Source of the DNA: an uncultured Bacteroidota bacterium
Lineage (GTDB): Bacteria; Bacteroidota; Bacteroidia; Flavobacteriales; Flavobacteriaceae
Length of the DNA stretch: 9,408 nt
Assembly (NCBI GenBank): GCA_903920835.1
Contig: CAIXNQ010000295.1
Location: 1 to 9,408, forward strand
Reading direction: 5' to 3'
Shown here: in pieces, positions 1-7,583 of the stretch
Layout of the letters: the number at the start of each line of letters is the position of its first letter
Position numbering within the stretch: position 1 is the first letter of the stretch
Notes under the pieces: model-generated
Told to the model about the DNA's origin: nothing
Seen by the model: the letters and a program-made list of their open reading frames with translations, nothing else
Database searches by the model: none
Program-made: the position numbers and the translations under genes

Positions 1-65
1 ATTTATATTAAAAGCAAATATAATAATTAATAATCAAATGAATAAAAATTTTATTGGGCTTTAAC

Positions 66-112
66 AGAATTTAATTCTATAATGGTTTTATATATTTATA
101 TTTATATCCATT
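66..112 (-). terminator. AT-rich inverted repeats downstream of clpB, possible terminator
   Basis: Two short dyads lie in the 139 bp after the clpB stop: AGAAT-TTA-ATTCT (66-78) and AATGG/CCATT arms (81-85 and 108-112) enclosing an AT-only stretch. Either could help end clpB transcription, but the stems are weak and no clear U-tract follows. Confidence 0.25.
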
Positions 113-139
113 TTCAAACATTATCTTCTATGAAGGTTT

Positions 140-2749
140 TTAATTTGCAATTTTCTTCTCACTCTGATTTCTAAAAACCAATTGTCCGTCGAAGGCATCG
201 AGTAAAATAATACTATCTGTAGTTACTTTTCCAGCCAAAATTTCTTTACTCAATTGGTTCAATACTTCTCTTTGAATTACTCGTTTTACAGGTCGTGCAC
301 CATATTGTGGGTCAAAACCTTTTTGTGCTAAGTAAGCAATTGCATCTGGGGTGGCGTCCATTGTAATGTTTTGATATGTTAACATTTTGGTTACGCCTTT
401 TAGTTGTATACCTACAATTTGTTTAATGTTGACTGCAGTTAATGGCGTAAACATTACAATTTCATCAATTCTATTAATAAACTCGGGGCGCACAATCTGT
501 TTTAATAACCCAAGAACTTCAACTTTGGCTGCTTCGGTTGCTGCATCAACACTCCCTTTAAGGTTTTCAAATTTCTCTTGAATAATAGCGCTTCCAATGT
601 TAGAAGTCATGATGATAATCGTATTTTTAAAATCTGCCACACGCCCTTTGTTATCGGTCAAACGTCCTTCGTCTAATACTTGTAACAAGATGTTGAACGT
701 GTCAGGATGTGCTTTTTCAATTTCGTCTAACAAGATTACAGAATACGGTTTTCTACGAACGGCTTCGGTCAATTGTCCGCCTTCGTCATAGCCTACATAT
801 CCTGGAGGTGCACCCACTAATCTACTTACAGAATGTCGCTCTTGATATTCGCTCATGTCAATTCGGGTCATTGCATTTTCATCGTCAAATAGGTATTCGG
901 CTAATGCTTTTGCCAATTCGGTTTTTCCAACTCCAGTTGTTCCAAGAAATAAAAACGAACCAATAGGTTTTTTCATGTCTTGTAATCCAGCACGGCTTCT
1001 GCGAACGGCGTCACTCACTGCTTCAATAGCTTCTTCTTGACCAACTACCCTGTGGTGCAATTCGTCCTCTAATTTCAACAGTTTTTCTCTTTCGCCTTGC
1101 AACATTTTCATCACTGGAATTCCGGTCCATTTAGCAACCACTTCCGCAATATCTTCACGAGTTACTTCTTCTTTTATCAATGAAGTTCCCGATTGGTTTT
1201 CGATCAATTGGGCTTGAAGTACGTCTAATTTTGCTTGAGCTTCTTTTATTTTTCCGTAACGAATTTCGGCTACTTTTCCGTAATCGCCATTGCGCTCGGA
1301 TTGTTCTGCTTCTGTTTTGAAATCTTCAATTTCTTGCTTTACATTTTGAATACTGTCAACTACATCTTTTTCAGATTTCCATTTGGTGAATATTTCGTTG
1401 CGTTCTTCTTTCAAATTTGCCAAATCCATTCCCAAACCTTTCAATTTGGTTTCGTCATTCTCACGTTTAATAGCTTCAATTTCGATTTCCAATTGCATAA
1501 TTTTTCGATCTAAAACGTCCAATTCTTCGGGTTTTGAATTGATTTCCATTCGCAATTTAGAAGCTGCTTCGTCCATTAAATCGATGGCTTTATCGGGTAA
1601 AAAACGATTGGTAATATAACGTTGCGACAATTCCACAGCGGCAATAATCGCATCGTCTTTGATTCGCACTTTGTGGTGGGTTTCATATTTCTCCTTTATT
1701 CCTCTTAAAATTGAAATTGCACTTTCAGTATCAGGTTCATCGACCAACACTTTTTGAAAACGTCGTTCGAGTGCTTTGTCTTTTTCAAAATATTTTTGAT
1801 ATTCGTCTAAAGTGGTGGCACCAATCGCACGAAGTTCGCCACGAGCCAAAGCGGGTTTCAAAATGTTGGCGGCATCCATTGCGCCTTCTCCACCACCAGC
1901 TCCAACCAACGTGTGAATTTCATCTATGAAAAGCACAATGTCGCCTTCAGCAGAAGTGACTTCTTTTACAACCGATTTGAGTCTTTCTTCAAATTCCCCT
2001 TTGTATTTCGCACCTGCAATCAGAGCCCCCATATCTAAGGAATAAACCACTTTATCTTTTAGATTTTCGGGCACATCGCCATCTACGATTCTGTGCGCCA
2101 AACCCTCGGCAATTGCAGTTTTACCAACACCTGGCTCGCCGACTAGCATCGGATTGTTTTTGGTTCTACGCGTTAGAATTTGCAATACACGACGAATCTC
2201 TTCGTCACGACCAATTACTGGGTCGAGTTTACCACTTTTGGCTAATTCATTAAGATTCTTAGCATATTTATTCAAAGAATTATAAGTTTCTTCGGCTGAA
2301 GCAGAAGTTACGCGTTCGCCTTTGCGCATTTCGTCAATAGCGGCTTGCAATACTTTTTCAGTAACGCCTTGATCTTTTAGAATTTGTGCAACTTTGCTTT
2401 TTGATTTGAAAATGGCTAAAATCAAATGTTCGATAGAAACGAATTCATCGTTCATTTTTTTTGCAATGATTTCGGCTTCGTTTACAGTTGTGGAAGCATC
2501 ACGCGAAAACATAATGTCACCACCTGAAACTTTTGGAAAACTATTAATTGTGCTGTCTAATATTTTTTTGAATAACTCCAGATTGACGTTGAGTTTTTTC
2601 AAAATAAAAGGGGTTACATTTTCATCAACTTCTAATATGCCTTTGAAAATGTGTTCGTTTTCGAGCTGTTGTTGCCCAAAACTTTGTGCAATTTGCTGTG
2701 CATGTTGCAACGCTTCTTGCGATTTGATTGTAAATTTATTGATGTTCAT
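140..2749 (-). CDS. clpB: ATP-dependent chaperone ClpB (Hsp100 disaggregase)
   Basis: A complete 869-residue ClpB, the usual length for the family. ClpB is a cytosolic hexameric AAA+ machine that works with DnaK/DnaJ/GrpE to pull polypeptides out of aggregates after heat stress. Visible in order: a double Clp N-domain (about residues 1-145); first AAA+ module with Walker A GEPGVGKT (204-211), pore loop AKYKGEFEER (Tyr249), Walker B VLFIDE (272-277) and arginine fingers in ALERRFQ (R329/R330); a long charged coiled-coil middle domain (about 400-525), which separates ClpB from ClpA and ClpX; second AAA+ module with Walker A GTTGVGKT (603-610), pore loop GYVGYDEGG, Walker B VILLDE (671-676), arginine finger FINR and sensor-2 motif YGARPVKR (816-823). 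There is no IGF/L loop for ClpP binding, which fits a disaggregase. The ATG at 2749 gives the canonical MNINKFTIKSQEAL start. It lies 136 bp downstream of the HMG-CoA lyase gene and is probably a separate transcription unit; I saw no convincing promoter box. Confidence 0.98.
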   Translation of the reverse strand: MNINKFTIKSQEALQHAQQIAQSFGQQQLENEHIFKGILEVDENVTPFILKKLNVNLELFKKILDSTINSFPKVSGGDIMFSRDASTTVNEAEIIAKKMNDEFVSIEHLILAIFKSKSKVAQILKDQGVTEKVLQAAIDEMRKGERVTSASAEETYNSLNKYAKNLNELAKSGKLDPVIGRDEEIRRVLQILTRRTKNNPMLVGEPGVGKTAIAEGLAHRIVDGDVPENLKDKVVYSLDMGALIAGAKYKGEFEERLKSVVKEVTSAEGDIVLFIDEIHTLVGAGGGEGAMDAANILKPALARGELRAIGATTLDEYQKYFEKDKALERRFQKVLVDEPDTESAISILRGIKEKYETHHKVRIKDDAIIAAVELSQRYITNRFLPDKAIDLMDEAASKLRMEINSKPEELDVLDRKIMQLEIEIEAIKRENDETKLKGLGMDLANLKEERNEIFTKWKSEKDVVDSIQNVKQEIEDFKTEAEQSERNGDYGKVAEIRYGKIKEAQAKLDVLQAQLIENQSGTSLIKEEVTREDIAEVVAKWTGIPVMKMLQGEREKLLKLEDELHHRVVGQEEAIEAVSDAVRRSRAGLQDMKKPIGSFLFLGTTGVGKTELAKALAEYLFDDENAMTRIDMSEYQERHSVSRLVGAPPGYVGYDEGGQLTEAVRRKPYSVILLDEIEKAHPDTFNILLQVLDEGRLTDNKGRVADFKNTIIIMTSNIGSAIIQEKFENLKGSVDAATEAAKVEVLGLLKQIVRPEFINRIDEIVMFTPLTAVNIKQIVGIQLKGVTKMLTYQNITMDATPDAIAYLAQKGFDPQYGARPVKRVIQREVLNQLSKEILAGKVTTDSIILLDAFDGQLVFRNQSEKKIAN

Positions 2750-2845
2750 AATTGTATTAATTTCGTTATGAAACTAAAACGTCAATTAATATTCCAATCT
2801 TAAATCTAAGACAAAATGGCTGGATAGTTTGTTTTAAAGCACTAG

Positions 2846-2868
2846 AAACAAGTCAAAAAGACGTGTTT
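2846..2868 (-). terminator. Possible hairpin terminator of the mevalonate operon
   Basis: In the 136-bp gap between the HMG-CoA lyase stop and the clpB start, the plus strand reads AAACAAGTC, a five-A loop, then GACGTGTTT. This gives a 9-bp stem with one mismatch. In the operon's reading direction the loop is U5, and no clean U-run follows the stem, so it is at best a weak intrinsic terminator. It could instead be a structured leader of clpB. Confidence 0.35.
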
Positions 2869-2887
2869 AATGACAAAAAAGAAACAA

Positions 2888-3751
2888 TTAATGAAATGCA
2901 CTGAATAATTTTGAAGCTTCATTGTAGCTGCTTTCAAAACTCATTGGGCTCGTATTTGTATTTTCTTTTTTTGCAGTAAAATAGGAAAGTAGTTTTTCAG
3001 TAGGCATATTTCCGGTTAATTCATCGGTAGCCATTGGGCATCCACCAAAACCTTGAATTGCACCGTCAAATCGGCGGCAACCTGCGATATATGCAGCATC
3101 AATTTTCTCAAACCATTTGTCGGGAGTGGTGTGCAAATGAGCTCCAAATTCTATATTTGGGTATTTAGGAATTAAATTTGAAAAAAGATAATCAATACTT
3201 TCAGGTGTTGAAGTTCCAACGGTGTCGGACAATGACAAGATTTTAACACCCATTTGAGACAGTTTTTCTGTCCATTCACCCACAATTTCAACATTCCAAG
3301 GGTCGCCATAAGGATTTCCGAATCCCATTGACAAATAAGCAACCACTTCCTTGTTGGATTGGTCAGCAATAGCTAAAATTTCCTGTAAAGTAATTAAAGA
3401 TTCTTCAATCGTTTTGTGTGTATTTCGCATTTGAAAATTCTCTGAAATTGAAAACGGAAAACCCAAATACTGTATTTCTGAGAATTGACTTGCGCTCAAA
3501 GCGCCTTGAATGTTTGCTATAATTGCCAACAATTTACTGCTGGTTTTAGATAGATCTAATTTTGCCAAAACCTCAGAGGTGTCTTGCATTTGCGGAATGG
3601 CTTTTGGAGAGACAAAACTACCAAAATCAATGCTGTCAAATCCAACTCTAAGCAACGACTGTATATAGGAAACTTTAATATCGGTCGGAATAAAATTTTT
3701 GATGCCTTGCATGGCATCTCTTGGACATTCTATAATTTTAATCGGCTTCAT
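2888..3751 (-). CDS. Hydroxymethylglutaryl-CoA lyase (DRE-TIM metallolyase family)
   Basis: A 287-residue TIM-barrel lyase. The family splits HMG-CoA into acetyl-CoA and acetoacetate, the last step of leucine breakdown, in the cytosol with a divalent metal. Visible landmarks are ECPRDAMQ (residues 8-15, with the catalytic Arg11 and metal-binding Asp12), GSFVSPKAIPQM (44-55), metal ligands His205 and His207 in AHLHTT, the signature GFGGCPMA with catalytic Cys238, and TGNMPTE with Asn248 and Glu252. Two points differ from the textbook enzyme: the acidic residue before the SFVSPK motif is Asp42 where the human enzyme has Glu72, and the usual HxHDT is HLHTT. Length is normal for bacterial members. 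It is the last gene of the operon, 25 bp after the prenyltransferase stop. A TATATTTG box just upstream could give it extra transcription. Citramalate or homocitrate synthases are the same superfamily but lack the GGCP cysteine signature. The gene is called mvaB in Pseudomonas. Confidence 0.88.
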   Translation of the reverse strand: MKPIKIIECPRDAMQGIKNFIPTDIKVSYIQSLLRVGFDSIDFGSFVSPKAIPQMQDTSEVLAKLDLSKTSSKLLAIIANIQGALSASQFSEIQYLGFPFSISENFQMRNTHKTIEESLITLQEILAIADQSNKEVVAYLSMGFGNPYGDPWNVEIVGEWTEKLSQMGVKILSLSDTVGTSTPESIDYLFSNLIPKYPNIEFGAHLHTTPDKWFEKIDAAYIAGCRRFDGAIQGFGGCPMATDELTGNMPTEKLLSYFTAKKENTNTSPMSFESSYNEASKLFSAFH

Positions 3752-3758
3752 AAGTGTT

Positions 3759-3766
3759 CAAATATA
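3759..3766 (-). promoter_or_regulatory. Possible internal promoter -7 box for the HMG-CoA lyase gene
   Basis: On the minus strand the sequence TATATTTG matches the Bacteroidota -7 consensus TAnnTTTG and ends 7 nt before the ATG at 3751. No TTG-like -33 element is visible at the expected distance. The region is very AT-rich, so a chance match is possible. If active, it would yield a nearly leaderless transcript. Confidence 0.3.
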
Positions 3767-3776
3767 TAAACTTTAA

Positions 3777-4745
3777 TTAAAAAAGAATGCAGTGAGCCAA
3801 CAACAATCGTTTTCCGTGCCATAAAACCGAAGGATTAATCAATACAATGCAAAAAACTCCAGCAACAATTAGCAACTTTAAAACAGAATGTAGTTGCAGA
3901 AATGCTTCTTTTGTGAATGAAAATTGAAGCTTGATTGCAAAAATGATTAGAACAATTAAACAACTATAAAAATAGAAATCCATGTAGCCAACATCATAGA
4001 TATTAATCAGAAAATAAACTGGAAATAGACAACTAATAATCAAAAAAACACAAGCTTTTTTAGACCATTGCTCACCAAACTCAATTGGAATTGTGTGATA
4101 ACCACTTGCCAAATCGCCTTTGATATTTTCTAAATCTTTAATCAATTCTTTGATAAGTAGTAAAATAAATAAAAATATTGCATGATTAAAAATTACTGCC
4201 AAATCGTTTGTGTGATTTTCTATTTCTTCAAATGGCAAGTTGGAATAAAAGTAAAGTAGAATTCCGAAGAATGGAAAAACGGCAAGAAATGCCGCCATAA
4301 GATTGCCAATAAAAATTTTCTTTTTCAGTTTATGAGAATAAAACCATATTAAAAATATATAGCTTGCAAAAAATAAAGCAGCACGAAAAGAAATAAATAG
4401 TGCTAAGGAAGTTGCTAAAAAATTAAGTCCAAAATAGACATTTAATTTTGTTTTTTGGCTAACCAATCGGTCGAGCAATGATTTGTTTGGACGGTTAATT
4501 AAGTCTTTTTTACTGTCATAAAAACTATTAATTATATATCCAGAAGCGATGGTTAAAGTTGAAGAAAATACCAATAAAAACAAATTACCATCGAGTAAAA
4601 TAGTCAACGCCCGTTTTTCTGGAGACAAAATAAAAATAGCCGAAAGATACTGTGCCAATGCGATTATTGGAATATTATATCCTCTAACCACAGAAAACAG
4701 ACTGAAAACTTTTGAAATGAAAAGTTTGTTTTTACGACTTAGCAT
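3777..4745 (-). CDS. UbiA-family prenyltransferase, probably geranylgeranylglycerol-phosphate geranylgeranyltransferase-like
   Basis: A 322-residue polytopic membrane protein with about eight hydrophobic helices, typical of the UbiA superfamily. These integral membrane enzymes move a polyprenyl group from its diphosphate to an acceptor, using two Asp-rich motifs that bind magnesium and diphosphate. The first motif is NSFYDSKKDLINRPNK (residues 73-88, with N73, D77, D81). The second is KELIKDLENIKGD (199-211, with D204 and D211), the form seen in digeranylgeranylglyceryl-phosphate synthase-like members rather than in menaquinone (MenA) or protoheme (CtaB) prenyltransferases. The acceptor cannot be fixed from sequence; geranylgeranylglyceryl phosphate is the best guess because Flavobacteria are known to carry GGGP synthase homologs. 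It lies between the GHMP kinase (31 bp) and the HMG-CoA lyase (25 bp), inside a mevalonate operon, so it plausibly consumes the operon's isoprenoid product. The ATG at 4745 places a basic stretch ahead of the first helix. Confidence 0.82.
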   Translation of the reverse strand: MLSRKNKLFISKVFSLFSVVRGYNIPIIALAQYLSAIFILSPEKRALTILLDGNLFLLVFSSTLTIASGYIINSFYDSKKDLINRPNKSLLDRLVSQKTKLNVYFGLNFLATSLALFISFRAALFFASYIFLIWFYSHKLKKKIFIGNLMAAFLAVFPFFGILLYFYSNLPFEEIENHTNDLAVIFNHAIFLFILLLIKELIKDLENIKGDLASGYHTIPIEFGEQWSKKACVFLIISCLFPVYFLINIYDVGYMDFYFYSCLIVLIIFAIKLQFSFTKEAFLQLHSVLKLLIVAGVFCIVLINPSVLWHGKRLLLAHCILF

Positions 4746-4776
4746 TGCTAATTATTTACTTCTAAAAATTAACAAC

Positions 4777-5715
4777 TTAGAATTGGTAAACCACTTCTAG
4801 CTTATAACCTTTTAAAGAAGTTTTTGCTTTTTCTAAATCTTCCGTAAAACCAAGAATATAGCCGCCACCGCCTGAACCACAAAGTTTCAAATAATAATCA
4901 TTTGTGTCAATTCCTTTTTGCCAAATGCTGTGAAATTGTTCTGGAATCATTGGTTTGAAATGGCTTAAAACAACTTTTGAAAGTTTTTTTGTATTTGAAA
5001 ACAACGATTTCATGTCGCCACCCAAAAAGTTCTCTACGCAAGCGTCTGTATATTTTACAAATTGAGTTTTAAGCATATTTCGGAAACCTTGATCTTTGAG
5101 ATTTTCCATGAAAATATTAACCATTGGTGCAGTTTCACCAACAATTCCTGAGTCTAATAAAAAAACAGCTCCTTTCCCGTCGGAGCTTTGCGAAGGAATT
5201 CCGGTAGCTTCAATATTGTCTTTAGAATTGATTAAAATTGGAATACTTAAATAGCTGTTTAAAGGATCTAAACCAGAACTTTTGCCATGAAAAAAAGATT
5301 CCATTTGTGCAAAAATTGTTTTGAGTTGGAGCAATTTTTCTCGGGTTAAATTCTCTAAAACCGTAATTTTATTTTGAGCATATTTATCATATATTGCTGC
5401 GACTAAAGCTCCGCTACTGCCAACGCCATAACCTTGTGGAATGCTTGAGTCAAAATACATCCCATTTTCGGTGTCTGCAATTAGATTTGCTAGATTGAAA
5501 TTTACTAATTCGGGCTGTTCTTGTTGTAATTGCTCCAAATGCCCAACAAATCTTTTTAAGTTTTGATTTGATTTAATTGCTTCTTCTGATGAATTTTCAT
5601 CAACTTTGAGCGCACCGTTATAAAAATTATAAGGAATCGAAAGTCCTTTTGAATCTTTGATAATTCCATATTCTCCGAAGAGTAAAATCTTTGAGTAAAA
5701 TAGAGGTCCTTTCAT
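4777..5715 (-). CDS. GHMP kinase, probable mevalonate kinase
   Basis: A 312-residue cytosolic kinase of the GHMP family, expected to phosphorylate mevalonate with ATP to 5-phosphomevalonate. The three family motifs are present: SKILLFGEYGII (residues 8-19, with Lys9 and Glu15), the ATP-binding loop PQGYGVGSSGAL (93-104), and the glycine-rich C-terminal CGSGGGGYILGF (279-290). Between them, ESFFHGKSSGLDPLNS supplies Glu139 and Asp150, the position of the catalytic base in mevalonate kinases. HGKSSGLD departs slightly from the more usual HGxPSGxD. Length suits mevalonate kinase. Phosphomevalonate kinase of the same superfamily is the main alternative, since no second such kinase is present in the window. 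It lies 23 bp after the toxin gene and 31 bp before the prenyltransferase, all on one strand, so it should be translated from the mvaD-led message. The ATG at 5715 gives the expected short lead before the first strand. Confidence 0.85.
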   Translation of the reverse strand: MKGPLFYSKILLFGEYGIIKDSKGLSIPYNFYNGALKVDENSSEEAIKSNQNLKRFVGHLEQLQQEQPELVNFNLANLIADTENGMYFDSSIPQGYGVGSSGALVAAIYDKYAQNKITVLENLTREKLLQLKTIFAQMESFFHGKSSGLDPLNSYLSIPILINSKDNIEATGIPSQSSDGKGAVFLLDSGIVGETAPMVNIFMENLKDQGFRNMLKTQFVKYTDACVENFLGGDMKSLFSNTKKLSKVVLSHFKPMIPEQFHSIWQKGIDTNDYYLKLCGSGGGGYILGFTEDLEKAKTSLKGYKLEVVYQF

Positions 5716-5738
5716 AACTTTTAATTTATAATAACTAA

Positions 5739-6023
5739 TTAAATTTTGTTTGGATTTTGACGAGTATCAAAAACTGAAACTATAACAATTTGATTCTTCA
5801 CTGTTTTGTAGAAAATCGTTGTTTGTTTTGAAACATAACATTTTCTTAATTTATTATATTTATTAGCGGGGAAAATTTCTGGATCTATTAATAACAAATC
5901 AAAGTTGTATTTTAATTTTTGTAGAAACTTTAAGTTTACTTTTTCAGACCATTTATCTAAAATGAATTCAGAAATACTTTTGATTTCTTTTAGACTTCTG
6001 GCTGTAAAAATCAATTCTTTCAA
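5739..6023 (-). CDS. RelE/ParE-superfamily toxin of a type II toxin-antitoxin pair
   Basis: A 94-residue basic protein with the pattern of the ParE/RelE fold. An N-terminal strand (ELIFTARSL) is followed by two long helices (about 11-45), then a strand-rich C-terminal half with LRKCYVSKQTTIFYK (59-73) and the family's typical ending VFDTRQNP (84-91). Such toxins either cut mRNA on the ribosome (RelE) or block gyrase (ParE); the sequence alone does not decide which. Arg60, Lys61 and Arg88 are candidates for functional basic residues. The start is a TTG at 6023 that shares a 4-base TTGA overlap with the upstream antitoxin's TGA stop, implying translational coupling. It lies inside the mevalonate operon, 23 bp before the GHMP kinase. 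Nothing suggests truncation. Confidence 0.85.
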   Translation of the reverse strand: MKELIFTARSLKEIKSISEFILDKWSEKVNLKFLQKLKYNFDLLLIDPEIFPANKYNKLRKCYVSKQTTIFYKTVKNQIVIVSVFDTRQNPNKI

Positions 6024-6244
6024 AATATCCCTAACTGTTTTTTAACTTCATCATAAGGAATTGTTCTTCCTTTTTCAAAATCAACCAATCCTTCTTCTAT
6101 AGATTCTTTTTGTGATTGACTCAATTCATCCCACCAATCATTTTCTTTAGAATAAAAAATTGCTTTTACTTTTTTTAATATTGTAATATCTTCTGTTTGG
6201 AGTAACATTTGAGCCAATGATATTTTTTCAGCTTGAATATCCAT
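6020..6244 (-). CDS. Antitoxin partner of the RelE/ParE-type toxin
   Basis: A 74-residue acidic protein directly upstream of the toxin gene and overlapping it by 4 bases, the standard antitoxin-toxin order. The N-terminal half (ISLAQMLLQTEDITILKKV, residues 8-26) looks helical. The second half, NDWWDELSQSQKESIEEGL (35-53) followed by GRTIPYDEVKKQ (59-70), resembles the short antitoxins that accompany RelE/ParE toxins, where the C-terminal tail wraps around and neutralises the toxin. No clear helix-turn-helix or ribbon-helix-helix is seen, so autoregulation by direct DNA binding is uncertain. The ATG at 6244 is 8 bp after the mvaD stop with no promoter box in between, so expression would depend on the mvaD promoter. 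This is unusual for a module that normally controls its own transcription. Confidence 0.8.
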   Translation of the reverse strand: MDIQAEKISLAQMLLQTEDITILKKVKAIFYSKENDWWDELSQSQKESIEEGLVDFEKGRTIPYDEVKKQLGIF

Positions 6245-6252
6245 AATAAAAA

Positions 6253-7338
6253 TTAAATTAAAATTTGACTTCCGCTTCCAATTTCATCACAAATATAGTG
6301 CCCATTTTGACAATAGCCAACTAATTCGGTTTTAATAAATTCTAAAACCTGATTTGATACATTTTTTGGATACAACAAATGAACGTTTGAACCAGCATCG
6401 AGCGTGAAACAAACAGGTGTTTTGGTTTGATTTCTGAATTGCCAAATTTTTTGAAGTATTTCTAAAGTGTTGGGTTTCATCAAAACAAAATAAGGCATAG
6501 ATGTCATCATCATCGCATGAAGCGTGAGGGCTTCACTTTCGACTATCGCAATGAAATTTTCTAAATCGCCGTTTTGTAATACCGTTTTAAGTTTTGACAA
6601 ATTTTCGTGGGCTTGCACAAAACGTCTTTCTGCAAACGGATGATGGTGCATTAAATCGTGACCTACTGTACTTGAAACTTGTTTTTCGCCTTTGTCAACC
6701 AGTAAAATAGTGTCTTGATAATCATTAAAAACTTTGTGAATTGAATTGGGGAATTCTACTCCAAAATAATTTGAACTTCCCCCTATTTCGGCATGATGCC
6801 CCCATGCAACCACCGCGCCTTTGATGCTTCGGCAGGCACTTCCTGAACCCAAACGGGCGAGAAATGATGCTTTTTTATAGAAATAATCTTCTTTCATTTC
6901 TGGAAATAAACTTCGTTCGAGTTGCATTACGTTCATTGCAAGTGCTGCCATTCCTGATGCCGAAGAGGCAATTCCGGAACTGTGCGGAAAAGTGTTTTGG
7001 GTGTCTATAACGAAATGATAATTCTTTAAATATTGACAATAAATCGAAATTCGTTCAAAGAATTTCTTGATTTTAGGTCTAAATTCTTCTTTAGGTTTTC
7101 CTTCAAATAACAATTCAAAAGAAAAATTATTTGAGGTCTCAATCTTTTGAAAACTAAATTTAGTAATGGTTTTGCAGTGGTTGAGGGTAAAACTAATTGA
7201 CGGATTTGCGGGCAGTTGATTGTCTCTTTTTCCCCAATATTTGACTAATGCAATATTGCTGGGTGCGCTCCATTCAAAATGACCTTTGTCAAGTAATAAA
7301 TTAGTTTCGGGAGCAATAAATTCATTTTCAGAAACCAT
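6253..7338 (-). CDS. mvaD: Diphosphomevalonate decarboxylase
   Basis: A 361-residue GHMP-superfamily enzyme. It converts 5-diphosphomevalonate to isopentenyl diphosphate with ATP-dependent decarboxylation, the final step of the classical mevalonate pathway, in the cytosol. Diagnostic motifs are APSNIALVKYWGKRD (residues 25-39, the decarboxylase signature), FPHSSGIASSASGMAALA (117-134, nucleotide-binding loop), LGSGSACRS (163-171, with Arg170) and FTLDAGSNVH (311-320, with catalytic Asp314). YWGKRD together with SGSACRS separates it from mevalonate and phosphomevalonate kinases. It is somewhat longer than many bacterial versions (about 330 residues) because of an N-terminal extension of about 20 residues before the first conserved block. 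It is the first gene of the operon; a TATCTTTG box lies about 19 bp upstream of the ATG at 7338. Archaeal-type phosphomevalonate decarboxylase is a less likely alternative. Confidence 0.95.
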   Translation of the reverse strand: MVSENEFIAPETNLLLDKGHFEWSAPSNIALVKYWGKRDNQLPANPSISFTLNHCKTITKFSFQKIETSNNFSFELLFEGKPKEEFRPKIKKFFERISIYCQYLKNYHFVIDTQNTFPHSSGIASSASGMAALAMNVMQLERSLFPEMKEDYFYKKASFLARLGSGSACRSIKGAVVAWGHHAEIGGSSNYFGVEFPNSIHKVFNDYQDTILLVDKGEKQVSSTVGHDLMHHHPFAERRFVQAHENLSKLKTVLQNGDLENFIAIVESEALTLHAMMMTSMPYFVLMKPNTLEILQKIWQFRNQTKTPVCFTLDAGSNVHLLYPKNVSNQVLEFIKTELVGYCQNGHYICDEIGSGSQILI

Positions 7339-7356
7339 TTAGATTTAAATTTTAAG

Positions 7357-7364
7357 CAAAGATA
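7357..7364 (-). promoter_or_regulatory. Bacteroidota -7 promoter box for the mvaD operon
   Basis: The minus strand reads TATCTTTG, an exact match to TAnnTTTG, the -7 element of the primary Bacteroidota sigma factor. Its last base is 18 nt upstream of the mvaD ATG, predicting a 5' leader of about 12-15 nt. No clear TTG-like -33 element is seen. It is the only box found ahead of mvaD, so it probably drives the whole six-gene operon. Confidence 0.65.
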
Positions 7365-7583
7365 CTTTTTTTTGAAAAAGGAATGGGTTTTGTTTATGTT
7401 TTTTGAATAAAGTTTAAACTTACCAAATAAAATTATACAAACTGACTTTATTAAATATGTATTTATAAACAGTATCTAAATTAAAAAAAACAATAATGTT
7501 AATAAAAAAACTCAAAAGTATTAGTGACTGGTTGAATTTATACTTAAAATTTTTTGTTTTTTGGATTGGCAATAATTTTCAGG

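Noticed and set aside
1..139. Replication origin or iteron-like AT-rich region
   Set aside because: Only AT-rich intergenic DNA with two short dyads; no DnaA boxes or iterated units were seen.
2394..2771. 125-aa plus-strand open frame
   Set aside because: It lies antisense to the ClpB N-domain, shows no recognisable motif, and is a by-product of codon use in clpB. The same applies to the other plus-strand frames across 387-1929.
3172..3369. Short minus-strand frame inside the HMG-CoA lyase gene
   Set aside because: It is out of frame with a well-supported conserved protein and has no motif of its own.
4549..4800. Plus-strand frame opposite the start of the UbiA gene
   Set aside because: Antisense to a recognised family, with no promoter or motif.
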